Source: Timema cristinae
Lineage: Eukaryota > Arthropoda > Insecta > Phasmatodea > Timematidae
NCBI GenBank assembly: GCA_039000515.1
Contig: JBCFYV010000024.1
Span: 38,366,035-38,430,034 of the forward strand
DNA length: 64,000 nt
Direction: 5' to 3'
The translations under genes and the position numbers were made by a program. This document shows, one piece after another, positions 45,195-57,542 of the stretch. Position 1 is the stretch's first letter. Each line of letters starts with the position of its first letter. The notes beneath the pieces are model-generated. The model saw only the letters and a program-made list of their open reading frames with translations, had not been told where the DNA came from and searched no databases.

Positions 45195-46680
45195 TGCTAA
45201 TAGTGACAGTATTCGAAATTTTATGACCTTTAAGGGAATAGTGAATAATGTTGAAATATCCATTCAAATAAATTATATATATTATTTTAAAAATTGTCCA
45301 TTCAAACATTTCTATTTTTATTCCATATTATGATTTTCTATGTGCCTTAATGTCAATGTTATTTAAAAAAAAAAAAACATTCTACACTTTTTTTTTAATT
45401 TACTGATGTGAAATGAAGCGTTGCAAGTTTCACATTTAAAGTTCGAGGATTATATTAAACAATGTTTATTGGTTTTCTTATACAATTATTCTTCAAAACC
45501 TTTAATATACAATTATATTGCACTTGAAAGTACAAAGGTAGTAATTAGTTTTTATTCATTATAATTAGCAACATTTATATACTATATAGAAAAATCAACT
45601 ACCAATTATTAGGACCTACATAAAATAGATCCATATTAACCAATACAGATGATAAAAAAAAACGAATATACTTTAAGATGAATACTTTATTTTGGTTTAG
45701 TACCGAGTCTTACTCACCGTGGGGGTTGATCTCGCCGACTTGAGTAAATAGTTTCATTATAAATGGTATGAACCAAACTGGTATTATGACCCACACTAGA
45801 TGTTTATACCTTTCTTTCACAAGCTAATTTTTTAAATCCTAGATTAAATTAATACAATGTTATTCCCCCAAAAAATAACACTCAAATATTAATAGCCTTT
45901 ATATAGCATATTTTAATTATAATATAAGACTACTTATGTTTCTATGCAGTTGAGGATTATCTACTGTTCTATATTATATTCAGTCACTCGTGATTTTAGA
46001 TATATAAATAATTCAATTTATATCTTATTGAAATATTGGTTCCATTGTTGTGTTGAATCCCATGCAGTAAAAATAGATACGTTAAACATAGCAAGAAGGC
46101 CAAACTCCTAACTATATTTTTGATCATATTTTAAAAAAAACTTTTTATTCATGCAAGGTATTATAAAGGGGTCTGTATTAAAAAAATATGTAAAACACGA
46201 AAGTTTATGAGCGACACTTTAAAATGCACCAACAAAGTGTGAGATTTTGGGCCGTGATTTGCTACTTAGCTCCTTGTTCCACTGAAGGGAGAAGGAGGGA
46301 AATTTGAATTTTGAGAGGTATGACGGTGGTCTTTCTGGTTGTTCAGATGGGTGGTCAGGGGAAGGGGCACTGAAAGAGGGGAAAAGAGGAGGGGTAAAGG
46401 GTTGAGAGCTTTTTTAAAAAAAAAAGAAAGGGAGAGAGGGAGAAATGTAGAAGTGGAAACTCTGACGTCATCACAAGTTTATTGAAGTGTTCTTCTCTCA
46501 CTTCAAGTTTGTAGGTGTCAGAGTGTGTGAATGGGAATTTCTCCTTCCTGAATATTATGTTGGCTACTCCATTTGGGCTACAGGACCTCTCTAAAAGGGG
46601 CAAATTTTCAGTTAAATAAATTATTTTCATAACTAAATTTAGTTTTAGTTGTACAATGCATTAGTTGCATTCCTTACACT
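45195..46680. other. AT-rich DNA with a SINE tail trace
   Basis: A short minus-strand fragment near 45697-45730 resembles the SINE-A/B tail (TTTAGTACCGAGTCTTAC on the plus strand). The stretch at 46260-46450 is G/A-rich. Otherwise nothing recognised. Confidence 0.45.
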
Positions 46681-46690
46681 GTGTGTGTGT

Positions 46691-46725
<35 letters not shown>

Positions 46726-46748
46726 GGAGGTGGTGAGAGAGGTAGAGA
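46681..46748. repeat. (GT)n(GA)n microsatellite
   Basis: A GT run followed by a long imperfect GA run. Confidence 0.93.
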
Positions 46749-46801
46749 GAATCGATAGGGTACAATTTGAAGTAGATGCATTTTGCTAGTATTTAAATAA
46801 T

Positions 46802-47078
46802 ATTATTATTATTAGCACCGCGTCTTACTGCCGTTCGGTTTATACGCACTTACGCTAATGTGCAATGGTAGGGTGATTGTGAGATGCAATGAAGGAGCTA
46901 CAGTTTAACGTGGAATCCGAACCACGGTGGAGGCCTGGCATTCCCCACATTCACAAGATGTCTTGTCAGAGGTGAAGGAAGGGTTTGGTAATCAGATAAA
47001 TCTGTGCCGGGACCGAGGATTGAGCCCCGGACCCCAGCAGAGAAGTCAGACACCTTACCCCTAGACCGCCAGGTCACC
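46802..47078 (-). mobile_element. SINE-A, full length
   Basis: Complete copy; box B is changed to GGGCTCAATCC on the minus strand. Target duplication TAGTATTTAAATAAT / TACTATTTAAATAAT (46787-46801 and 47079-47093, 14 of 15 matching). Confidence 0.9.
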
Positions 47079-47094
47079 TACTATTTAAATAATA

Positions 47095-48435
47095 AATAAA
47101 GTGTTAATTTACTTCACAATATGATAACATGAACTTCTTCTGCCATTGTTCTTAAAACTAAACTTTCAATATATTTCCAAAGAAAAATATTTAAAACCAT
47201 GATTTAAAATGAATTCAGTGTGTGAAAGATTACATTAAAAACAAAATAAATTAGCATTATCAAGTTTTCATTGCTATATCATAATTTATTTTAAATTACC
47301 TAATTTTATATATATTTTTTTTTAGCTAATAGGTTAAGTTGGTTCTTAGATTTTTTTACAAATATTATAAAAGTAGAATAATATAGTTGTAAAGAATCAA
47401 CTTGTATCTATAAGTTCACTGGATTTGTAATGTTTTTCTCTTTTTTAGATAACTTTAAAGAAAGACATCAAAATTTGAGTTAGTATAATTTATATTCTTG
47501 GCAATCAAATAAAGCAGGTTTATTTTTGAAAATAAAGGTAAAATTATGTTATTAATTTAATACGAATATTAAAAATGTAAAAAAAAAACATTATAAACTT
47601 GTTTAATTGTGATTTATTATGTTTAGGTAAAAAAAAATTGTTATTAAATAAGCTGACCAATTACTGTTTCAAATAATAGTTATCTCTCAATCAAAATATT
47701 AGATTAATAAAACATGTTGGTTCATTAAATATAAAAAAAATCACTTACCGATGCTATTTTAGTAATTAATTTTAAAAACAAAAATATTTTTTTAATATTT
47801 TTATCATTTGAATTTAATGTTGTCATTTTCAAAATAAACTCCACTAAGCTATGCTACTATATCCCTCACACTTTCAATTTAGAATGGACTTAACAGATTA
47901 ATTAATGGAACTACATAAACACACATATATTTTCTCTATAAACTGACGGATACAATTTATGTGATGGGATGGATTATATAGTATAGTTATAAAAAAAATC
48001 ACTACTATGGAATTTATTAATTTAATGCATACTGTCTAGTTCTGTAGTAAATTTTAATGTATTTTTAATGTATTTATATTTAAAACATGCCAAAGAATGG
48101 CCATTAATAAACTACGTAAATATTTAATCAATATAAAACATCAGCTTTGATTTAAATAAAAATTAAACTCGTTTTCCACTAATTATTTTTATTTTAACAA
48201 TCTTTTTTTATTAAATAACTATTCAATAATTTAAAATAAACTATCAATATTGTTTAAAAAACATTTAATTATAATTTAATCTCAGAAATCTAATAAAATA
48301 AATTGAGTGTAAATTATAGCTGGTAGATTTAAATATATGACTGTGGTGTTTCTCGTTTTTTTTTTAACTAAATATGGCTTATGATACGTTAGTCTTTATT
48401 CTTAATTCCTATAGATAAAACCGTATATAATTAAG
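47095..48435. other. AT-rich DNA, nothing recognised
   Basis: Very AT-rich with many A and T runs and no coding frame. Confidence 0.55.
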
Positions 48436-48439
48436 TTAA

Positions 48440-48800
48440 ATAATTGCAGATGAATTTTAATTTGTTTCCTCCCGACAAAAAAACATTTCCACTATCTCTT
48501 TGGCCTTCTGGGAGTGCACGAGTAACTATCGATGTTTTTGTGGTTTTTATATTATCAAAACTTTTTTGATCAAAATAAATAATATAATTATTAAGTATAA
48601 ACCTAAAATTTAATTTTCTTATTAGTTATATTAAAAGTTGTTGAATATCTTTCAAGTGTTTCCTGGAATTTAATTACCACATTTTCTCTTTATTAAAAAA
48701 AGTTTTTTGTCTAGTGATGTTATGCTGATGACAGATATTCAAAGACTAATTTTCTTCACTCGGTGACAGAAATAAACTTTATGTTTGAAACCAAGCGATA
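48440..48800. mobile_element. foldback MITE, family M1, copy 2
   Basis: Contains the inner arm words of the M1 element at 24695 as an inverted pair: TTTAATTTTCTT with GTTGTTGAATATCT on the left, and GACAGATATTCAAAG with ATTTTCTTCAC on the right. Boundaries are approximate. No coding capacity. Confidence 0.55.
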
Positions 48801-49118
48801 TTTTAATTATTTTTACCAAGTTAATAATTTGCTATAAAAAAAAAGACTTCTAAAGGACTGCAATCTACTCACGTTTCCAATATTCCCACATTAAAATCAT
48901 AAAAGTTCATGGTAACCATAATATATGTTCGCCATTCATACCTATCCTCTCACCAAAACTACTTAAAATCAATTTTCATTGTATCCGGTCATCAAAGTCT
49001 CGAACTACCAATGGGTCTTGTATTTTCAATTTTCCCAACTGAAATAGTGTTTACACATCTATCATCATTCCAAAGGCACCACATGATCACCTCCATCTTA
49101 ACGCACACCACTTGATCA

Positions 49119-49300
49119 TCTATACTAATAATATAAAGAGGAAAGATTGGTTTTGTTTTTTGGTTTGTAATGGATAAACTCAAAAACTACTGGACCGATT
49201 TTAAAAATTATTTCACCAATATAAATCTACTTTATCAGTGAGTAAGATAGGCTATATTTTATTTTGAAAATTTAATTTATTCCTCATAAAAATGTCGATA
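49119..49300 (-). mobile_element. RTE-like element end, minus strand
   Basis: Starts CTATACTAATAATATAAAGA and includes AAACTCAAAAACTACTGG and TTATCAGTGAGTAAGATAGG, a combination I know from an abundant arthropod repeat class read from its 3' end. Only the terminal 180 bp are recognisable. It is a different subfamily from the copies at 21960 and 40141. Confidence 0.55.
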
Positions 49301-49317
49301 GTATATTATATAGTCGT

Positions 49318-49440
49318 TGGAAAAAAAAAATGTTGAAGGGAAAGTGGTGTTGGTGAAGTGGGCGGAGAGGGGGGGGTAGGGGTGAGGAAAGAGGAATGAG
49401 ATGAAAATAGGAGGGAGGATGAAAAGAGAGAGGGGGCTAA
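49318..49440. repeat. purine-only tract with G runs
   Basis: Almost entirely A and G on the plus strand, with GGCGGAGAGGGGGGGGTAGG. G-quadruplex or triplex formation is conceivable from composition. No gene. Confidence 0.7.
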
Positions 49441-49444
49441 ACAG

Positions 49445-49950
49445 TGCTGGTAGAACTGTATTTTTTTTTAATTGGTAAAAAAAAAGTTTTGTTTTTATAT
49501 TGACATGATGGATGATTTGAAGATTGGTTTTACAGGTTTCTTTACAATATGTTTTTACGGGGAAGAGAGCTAGTCCTTCATATATTTAAGGATGCATACC
49601 GTAAAGAAGATTCTTCATTTAGTAGCTTTTTTCTCTACTTTATCCTACTCGTTCATTTCCCCGATGACCAGATAAAGTTATATTTAAACAATATAATTTA
49701 TTTCATATTAAAATATGTCCTAATAAAATGTGGTTTAAATTAATTCTTAATCTAGTGTACACAATATCGTGGACTGACAGTGTCACTGCCGGTCTGTATC
49801 AAATGACACAGGAGTATAATAAAGATTCTCTTTCATATATTTCGCTTAAGTAAGTGGCTTTGAAGAGAGTTTATACAATTTTTCTTCGTAGCTACACACC
49901 ATGTCTTGTAAGGTTAGTTTTTGTGAAGATCATTCTTACAATATTGTAAT
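49445..49950. other. AT-rich DNA, nothing recognised
   Basis: A 64-codon AT-rich frame near 49549 has no motif. Confidence 0.45.
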
Positions 49951-49954
49951 AATT

Positions 49955-50135
49955 TCATCCTGCGACCACGGGCAATTTAGGACTTTCATAGTCCTTTCAA
50001 GTAGCCTACAACCCATACCGTTTAGTGCCCTCTCCCTCCAGTTGTGGATGTTGAGACGTTTTAGGTTGTCTCTTAACGTCATCCTCTACCCTCTTCCGAG
50101 GAAGTCCGGTTGGTCTTGGTCCAACTTACCATACC
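49955..50135 (-). pseudogene. LINE-4 ORF2 C-terminal remnant
   Basis: On the minus strand, GLPRKRVEDDV continues after a one-base frame change as DNLKRLNIHNWRERALNGMG and then LLERTMKVLNCPWS. This is the pattern RPRKRWxDDV...L...I..WRExAxxRxxW...V found at the C terminus of many LINE ORF2 proteins. It differs from LINE-1 and LINE-2. The 103-codon plus-strand frame here is its antisense shadow. Confidence 0.7.
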
Positions 50136-50139
50136 TCAA

Positions 50140-51885
50140 GAGTTGGTATATATATATATGCCATTGTCATGAGTTGCAACATGACCATCCCAGCGTAAAC
50201 GTCTGCTTATAAATATCCGTACTTCGTATGAATACTTGCGTATTACATAGAAACGTCTACACGGAACTTAATGTGTACTAAAAATCTTTCAGAGCCCAAA
50301 TTACTTCTTCAAATTATCAAAGGCTGAAGATAAAATCATACAAACCCATTACATCAGTTATTAGGCTATAATTTAATTTAGTTATGCTTATTCTGTGTGG
50401 TCGCCATTACACCTGAAGTCGTTTATGTAATATATATAATTCATATATGAAATTGGGAACAATGAATGATACAAAAGGAAATTAAAAAATGTGTAATAGG
50501 GTTTTTAAACCTAAAATCAGATTTAGTTTATGCTGTGATTAGATATTTACGTTGCTAAAGGTTTGGATATCAATAAATATCTTACTTTATTATAAATATA
50601 TATATTATATATATATGCCTTTAACACAAACATGAAACAGTGCTAATAAAAAAAGGAAAAAAGAGAGGGCGCGGAATGTATCCTTTTACCCAATTAAAAT
50701 AATCTCAAGGTACTGACAAGACTTCCAGAAATGATAGTTTTCCCTTAAAACAAATACAATTATCTATAAAACTTTATATTTACTATTTTTTTTCTTTTTG
50801 TATTTATCTCCATCCGTGCTAGGTAAATGATTTAATTTCATTAACTGAGTAGGGAGGATGAACATTTTCGTGGGGGAAAATGTCAAGTCATTTTGAAAAA
50901 TAAAACTTGAGCACATCCAGATGGGGTTCGAAATCCAAACATCCGGAACTGGAAAATCAATTTCTATAAGATTGAGAGTTAATCCATTCACTCACAGTTG
51001 TTTGTAATATTGCTAAATCTGTAATTACTATACAAAAATATATATTGATATATTTGATTTACTGGCATATTTGATAGCATATGTCTCTTTCATAATGCAT
51101 ATAGCACCACGAATAAAAATAAATCTCAACAATAATCATTTGATGACAAGATTGCTTACATATATAAATATATATATAATACATTATTATGTGTAAACTA
51201 TCTGTTATTTATAGGAGTCACCATGTAAACTTAATTTTATGAGATTAATTAAATATATTTAAATAGTTTACCCATTTAAAACCATCTATGTATAGATATG
51301 TATGTGTGAAACCCTACATATGTGGCTTTTCTAGAGCCGTAAGTTATCTGAGTGACACACTAGCCATATGTGACCTCAAGTTTTGGCCTTCCCTACCTCC
51401 CCTTTCCATTTCCCTTGTGGCAGACCAATCACCGACCAGAACACAACGGCTAAGCATTAAGTTGTCAATGTAGGGGTATTAAGGTTTGCATAACGAAGTG
51501 ACGCATAAATATCTTTCAACAGATGGTGTTTGTGTGGCTAGGCTTGTTCACCCACTTTGCTATTGCCTTTCGTGACATTATAAATAAAATGTTTTCATCA
51601 ACAATAACTTATCGAGTTACCATGTCATTGTTGCTTAGTACTTGGATTTTGTTTTAAATAAATACGACGCCATTTCTTTTCAAAAACATTTTTTTTTTTA
51701 AATTGACTTTTTATGAAAATAAAGATATTGTAGCCTAATAAATGGAGAAAATGTGCAAATTTTTTAACGTGGCTTTTTACCAAATTCCTGAGCCTTGTAT
51801 TTTGTTATTTTTAATTGGGTAAAAACACATACTACATAGATAGTGATCATATTTACAAACCTTTAATGTATACATATTATATTTA
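50140..51885. other. AT-rich DNA, nothing recognised
   Basis: TA-rich patches near 50590-50620 and 51160-51180. A less AT-rich stretch at 51330-51470 carries no recognised motif. Confidence 0.45.
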
Positions 51886-51891
51886 TCACTA

Positions 51892-51950
51892 TACTGAGCG
51901 TATAGCCATACGGGTAATAAGACGCGGTGCTAAGTATTATTATTAATTCT
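51892..51950 (+). mobile_element. SINE-A/B tail-only fragment
   Basis: GCGTATAGCCATACGGG then TAATAAGACGCGGTGCTAA and ATT repeats, with no head or body. CTATACTG before and CTCTACTG after could be a diverged target duplication, so it may be an older version of the tail-only insertion just downstream. Confidence 0.65.
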
Positions 51951-51989
51951 CTACTGTAACATTTTATGTTGAATCAACAGTTAAATTGC

Positions 51990-52043
51990 GTATAACCCGA
52001 ACGGGTACTAAGACGTGGTGCTAATAATAATAATAATAATAAT
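51990..52043 (+). mobile_element. 54-bp SINE tail-only insertion with perfect TSD
   Basis: Consists of GTATAACCCGAACGGGTACT, then AAGACGTGGTGCTAA and TAA repeats, and nothing more. Both sides carry the perfect 14-bp duplication AACAGTTAAATTGC (51976-51989 and 52044-52057). The tail is the one shared by SINE-A and SINE-B, so the parent family cannot be told. It shows a target-primed insertion that stopped after copying only the tail. Confidence 0.92.
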
Positions 52044-52059
52044 AACAGTTAAATTGCTG

Positions 52060-53035
52060 TTTTTTTAATACGTGCATTTTAACTCAATAATATTATCGTA
52101 TTCATAGTCTTATATTTTAAATGATTAATACATAAAAACATAGCTCGTTAGGACGTTCAGAGGGCAGTCGAAAAACTGTGCATATATCTAAAACAAAATC
52201 TTTGAACTTAATCCATTCTTAAATAACTTTCTCCACACTCCTTGCATAACCCCTTAGCTTCAACTTCAACAACAACAATACACCAAGTCATACATACTAT
52301 TTTATTATTAAAATTATCTTTTTCACACATACGTCTTCAACATTTAACCACATCCTACATATCATACCCCTTCCATTTGATCCACAAGCTCTTCCATAGA
52401 GTATTTAATAATTTTATATAAAATATACATTATTCAAACCAACACCAGTTTCCCTAAGCCTGCCTCTTGAGAAAAGATCTAAGTATATCAACAGTTGTAT
52501 TATAACCCAAATGCGGAAAGTTCACAATGACATTGTAAATATTCTGATTAACTAACATCACATTTTCAGAGCACCCCTCCTTTCGATTAATATCGTGACC
52601 GTATGTCTTAGAAATATTTTTAAGTCTTATTTGTTGAATCGAACATTGTATCTCTTATTAATAGTTTATCTGACTGGAAATAAAACAAATGTGTCTGAAA
52701 TGCATCCACTTTAACAATAAAAACTCGTTTCACTCTTTGACTATGGTAGAATAAATCTTAATTCAAAAACTTGGAAAAGGTAATTTTTTTTAAATATTTA
52801 ACGTAGGTATAACGCAATTTTTCCCGGGTTTGCAAGGGTAAGCTATTTTGTTTCACATATGAGTTTTGAGTAAATATCTTCATTTTTAAACCATGGGGTG
52901 AGAAAGTCCTTGAGGAGTTCCGTACCATTTATTGGATAATCTCTGCTGGTCAGAATTTTCTAAGGACCAAGATCTTGGAATAACAAGACTTTCAGTAATA
53001 TAAAATAGCCAACAACCATAAAAAAACATGTTGAT
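52060..53035. other. AT-rich DNA, nothing recognised
   Basis: No coding or repeat signature. Confidence 0.5.
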
Positions 53036-53039
53036 CAAA

Positions 53040-53420
53040 TTGGAGAGTACTCACCCTCTTCCCTGTTGAACTCTAACACCGGAGCACATGTACTACGACC
53101 TCCTCTCCCTAACACACAATTCCACGGACTAAATGCAGATAAGATTCAAATGTCTGCTCATGAAGGAAGCCATGCCCAGAAATAGCATGTGATTTGCGAC
53201 TCCACGCGTCTAGTCTTAGTTTCCTTGGCCTGGAAGATTCCAGCGCTTTCTACTGGTTCCTAGAGTGTCCGCGATACTTCCCAGCGCTGTTCTGTCTTCT
53301 CCCTTTCACTTAATTTTCCCCTCTCTCTGTGGGCATGTCATGGTTACGTGCTTGCTATATAGTGTGGTGGTTCGTTTGTATCGTCACTCATTGTAACAAT
53401 GGCTTACTAAGGTGAGAGCG
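53040..53420. other. GC-richer single-copy stretch, unrecognised
   Basis: Less AT-rich than its surroundings. It contains paired words GCGCTTTCTACTGG and GCGCTGTTCTGTC, and a donor-like AAGGTGAGAG after GTAACAATGGCTTAC. It could be a promoter with a first exon or a transposon remnant. No supporting motif decides this. Confidence 0.25.
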
Positions 53421-53424
53421 CCGG

Positions 53425-55215
53425 ATTAAGCTTAGACTTAATTATATTCATCAAAATTCTATTTCGGCTTAAAATGGGGAAATCTCTTTAAAATTATTGG
53501 TTTGAACTTTTAAGCTTTATAAACTTTGATATGGGTTTCTTTGGAGTTTCAACGTGGTTAGTTTGTAACCACTATTTATTTCTATTTAATAGTTTGGGGA
53601 ACCAAATCTTTGTTCATAACTGAACCTTACTTCTATTCTAGCCGCCAGGTGACTAGCTTTGAGTTGCGCTCTTACCGCCTTTCTGTTTAATCATTTGCAT
53701 CATTAGCAAACTGATATAGTTCAGGGATGTTGACTTAGACTGCATTTTTTTATCTTTTATTATTATGTGAGGAGCACTCACTTGTTGTAACTATGGTTAC
53801 CTTGGCTGACTTAATCAGTTCAAAAAGATGGCCGTTGTAAATTTATGCTGTGTTTATAGGAGTCTATCTCTATGGGATACATTGCTAGACGGGGTACTAA
53901 ATTTGACTTTGACGCTATTTAATGTATGATGCGTGCTAACTTATTAGTGGTAGTATGGCATTTTTTATCTACTTTATTTCATAATGCTCTATTACGTCGC
54001 TAGTCAGAGAATTAGTACAGGAGGCCAACAAAATTTACTATGAATTTATTATATTATCCGGGGATCCTTGTCATTACTGTTCTCGGAGTATTTACGCCAT
54101 TATTGGTGGGTTCAATTGATATTATTGTCTTTACCTTAGTGTTCTGGGAAATATATTTTTTCTAGTATTGTAATATATTTGGGCAATATTAATATCCTTA
54201 TCTTTGGGTTGTCTAGTGAACTTCGTATATTTACGGCGTCTTCATTTATTTTGGCCTCGGGCAGTTGGTGAAATAATGTATATTTATGAGGATGCCTTAT
54301 TCAATATTAAAGTATATCTTACTTGGAACATTCTAGTCATCTTGGTATCTTAGTAAATATTATGTTTAACTACAAAGTCTTCAACTTAACTCGCTTTAAG
54401 TGATATTACTTCATTTGTAATTCTTATTGTGGATCATCTATTTCTCTTATAACAAATAAAATATGTACTATTATTCTCTGGCAACTCTGACTTATTTATC
54501 ATGCTTTAATGCTTGTAAAGGTAGTTACACTAAAGCATAATTTACCCACACAATGTAACTTTAACTCAAAAATTGATTTCCACAGACACTAACTACTTAC
54601 AAACCACATAGTGTTTTCTTTTTAGAAATATATTCACGCTATTTGATGTTGTGATCAATAAACTATTTGCAAGAATATAAAAAGTTAAAAAACATGTCAT
54701 AATGTTTGTTTTTAAGAAATAGCATAAAACGCTGTACTATACTTGTTTATATTTTAACGAGTCTACTGAATCTTCAACACATAAATTTAATAGATTAAAA
54801 GTATTTTTTTTGACGTAGGTAAAAAAATTTGGCAAAACTTATGTTTGTTTATTGCATATATTGTATTCGTTTGAGATATATGTTTCTCATTCATACCATA
54901 CTGAAGTCATGCAAGAAAAATTGTTAGCGTTTATGTTTATTAAATTATTTCTTGATAAATTCAAACAATGTGGACGTACCTAATCCAAAAAATTATGTAT
55001 ATATTATTAGCCTAATTTTATTATCATGTTCACAAAACCCTAAAAAACTTAATCGAAAATAATATCACCAAACTTTAGTTAGAATTAATTTTTTAACGCA
55101 ATTAAATATATTTATTCATTTAAATTAATTTAAAAATGAGGCCTGGACACACAGAATCTAACTAATATAAATTAATTTAATCGTGGTCTTCTACACAAGG
55201 ACAAACGCTTAATTT
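53425..55215. other. AT/T-rich DNA, unrecognised
   Basis: The part at 53900-54350 is T- and G-rich and reads as hydrophobic in some frames, but no mitochondrial or other gene was recognised. Confidence 0.35.
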
Positions 55216-55221
55216 GATTTA

Positions 55222-55512
55222 CACATTGCGTTTAGATAAACTTTTAGTTTAATCAATATAGGTCACAAATATTTTTATTTCACCTTAAATTAAGTAGATT
55301 TAATATTAATTCTGAAGTCAGACCACACCAGAGTGATAAATGTATAAAATATACACTTATCTCTCTTCCATTTTAAAAGCTAGTTAGAATTTATCCAAAC
55401 TGAGTTCAATGTGGTATGGGTTCTGAATTATTACTAAATCTACGTAATTTAAGGTGAAATAAAAATAATTATGACCTATATTGATTATACTCAAAAGTTT
55501 ATCTAAAATGTA
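55222..55512. mobile_element. foldback MITE
   Basis: Arms of about 105 bp are inverted copies. The left has TTTAGATAAACTTTTAG, AATCAATATAGGTCA and TTTTTATTTCACCTTAAATT; the right has their complements. The spacer is about 80 bp. No coding frame or certain target duplication. Confidence 0.7.
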
Positions 55513-55514
55513 TG

Positions 55515-56215
55515 AGTACTTGCTTTAGAGGCTAAGTACGCTATATTTTTCATTTGTCAAATATTATCGGAGGTTGTTGTTGATATTATATTTTATTGGT
55601 TTAAGCTCTCGTTGAATACATAAAACTAAAAAAAAAACTATTTTAAATAGTTAACTGTAGGGCTCTTAACAACCTCAAGTAGACAATGTAGACAGACCTT
55701 TCTTTATACTCAATTTGAATTCAAATACGCGGTGGTGTCGAGCCGGACACCCGGAGGCGAAATACCGAGCGTAAACAGCATTTCTCCCTTATCTCATCGG
55801 ACATTGGGGCTCTGTCGTCTGTCCCGTGTAATTTGCTAATTGCATCACTGTACTCTTATACTCCTACCACGTCCAAACGATTACCCCTTCGCACACTTGT
55901 CACTAATTATGACCCGGCGTAGTTCCTCTTTCGGACCCTTGCTTTGTCCACACCCGCCGAGTATATACTTCAAACTTACCGGTAACGTTGCACTTTTACG
56001 CAACGTCCATAGAAACAAGATGGGGCTTAGTGCTAAATAAATGGTTGCTAGGCACTTTGTCTCAATCATTTTAAATGATCCCAAACAATTACTCTTCCTC
56101 GTTATCACTGACTAAATTAAAAAAAAAACTACTTCAGTCTGTTAGAACATGGTAGACTTTAACGTTACTCAATTTAATGGTTTAAATTGTTCTACATCTC
56201 AATAAATTAGATCAC
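55515..56215. other. unrecognised DNA with a less AT-rich patch
   Basis: About 55730-56030 is less AT-rich, with overlapping frames of 66-75 codons on both strands and no recognisable motif. Confidence 0.4.
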
Positions 56216-56229
56216 ATTTATATTTTATA

Positions 56230-56508
56230 TTATTATTATTAGCACCGCGTCTTACTACCCGTTCGGTTTATACGCACTTACGCTAATGTGTAATGGTAGG
56301 GTGATTGTGAGATGAAATGAAGGACCTACAGTATAACGTGGAATCCGAACCACGGTGGCGGCCTGGCACTCCCCACATTCACAAGATGTCTTGTCAGAGG
56401 TGAAGGAAGGGTTTGGCAATCAGATAAATCTTTGCCGGGACCGAGGATTGAACCCCGGCCGCCAGCATAGAAATCTGACACCTTAACCCTAGACCGCCAG
56501 GTCACCCC
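56230..56508 (-). mobile_element. SINE-A, full length
   Basis: Complete copy with box B GGGTTCAATCC (minus strand) and an 11-bp target duplication TATATTTTATA (56219-56229 and 56509-56519). Confidence 0.9.
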
Positions 56509-56621
56509 TATATTTTATAATTATATTTTTTGGATTATATATATACTAAAGAAAGTTTAAGAATGTGTCGGCAGATTAAATAATATTGGTAATTTATAAA
56601 AGCTCATTTATTTAAATTGAC

Positions 56622-56912
56622 CCCCTGTGAAATTTAACGGTAAGAGTTCCTGGCTATTGATTCAGAAGTTCTGAGTTCTATCTCGGGCGTTTTCACATTT
56701 GTATGTGAAGTAGTAGGTCTAGATGGAGTAAACACAGCCTCATGAGGTTGATTGAAGGGCTAACTGAGGATAAAGCTGAAATTAACGACAGGAGGCTTCA
56801 TTTGGTGACCACATTACACCCTCTAACCTCAAGTGTTTGCACTATCTTCGCCAACATGCAGCGGCCACTCGGTAAGTAAAGTTCTCTTACAGTTGACACC
56901 ATTGAGGTTTTT
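56622..56912 (+). mobile_element. SINE-C, diverged copy
   Basis: Box-A-like AAATTTAACGGTAAGAG and box-B-like TGAGTTCTATCTCGG. Later blocks GCGGCCACTCGGTAAGTAAAG and GACACCATTGAGG then T-run match the other two SINE-C copies in order. Slightly damaged throughout. Confidence 0.6.
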
Positions 56913-57184
56913 TTTTTTAAATTGAAATAATATTGTTAACTTAAATAATATTTGAGCCTTTTTAAGGTATATTTTTAGATTAGTTTACAAAATAAACAAT
57001 TGACAAAGTAAAACATTGGTATGAATTACTTTAAATTAAACTATTTTTTAAATGTATCTTAATTTAAATTTGTGCTTATTTCGCTGATTCCTATATTTTT
57101 TCATACACTGATATTTTGAATTGGGATTTTATCAAACCCAAATTGGTTGTGGTATATTTTAATTATAACCTAATTCAACACGCA

Positions 57185-57345
57185 TTTATGAGTACGAAGG
57201 ATAAGGATCAAGCTCATCTTGCTATTTTTTTAGGTGATAGGGAGGGTTTTTAATCCCAGTAGGGTGTAATGAAGAGGTTTTTCTAAATAGTTTACAACTA
57301 CTCATCCCTTCGCCATTTTTAGTGTAAATTTGAGGATAGCTTGGA
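57185..57345 (+). mobile_element. SINE-B, degenerate copy
   Basis: Blocks TTTTTAATCCCAGTAGGGTG and GGTTTTTCTAAATAGTTT follow the family order. The tail is lost. Confidence 0.4.
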
Positions 57346-57542
57346 TGGGTATTAGGGTGTTTGTCTCATTAAACAAACAGTCCTTAAATATGAAATTTTA
57401 TAGAATAGTAATTGTGTAGTAATAGAACGCTGACATCAAGACAGGGATTGGTCAACTAGCCGCCTGGATCTCCTCGCTATTGTGCCAATCAACCATATAA
57501 CACTTAGAGGTTTAAATAGATAAACACAAATTTTTGAAGGCT

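Noticed and set aside
49901..50212. 103-codon plus-strand frame as a gene
   Set aside because: The opposite strand carries the LINE-4 C-terminal motif; this frame is its shadow.
53900..54350. Nuclear copy of mitochondrial DNA
   Set aside because: The T/G-rich hydrophobic wording suggested it, but no mitochondrial protein block could be recognised in any frame.
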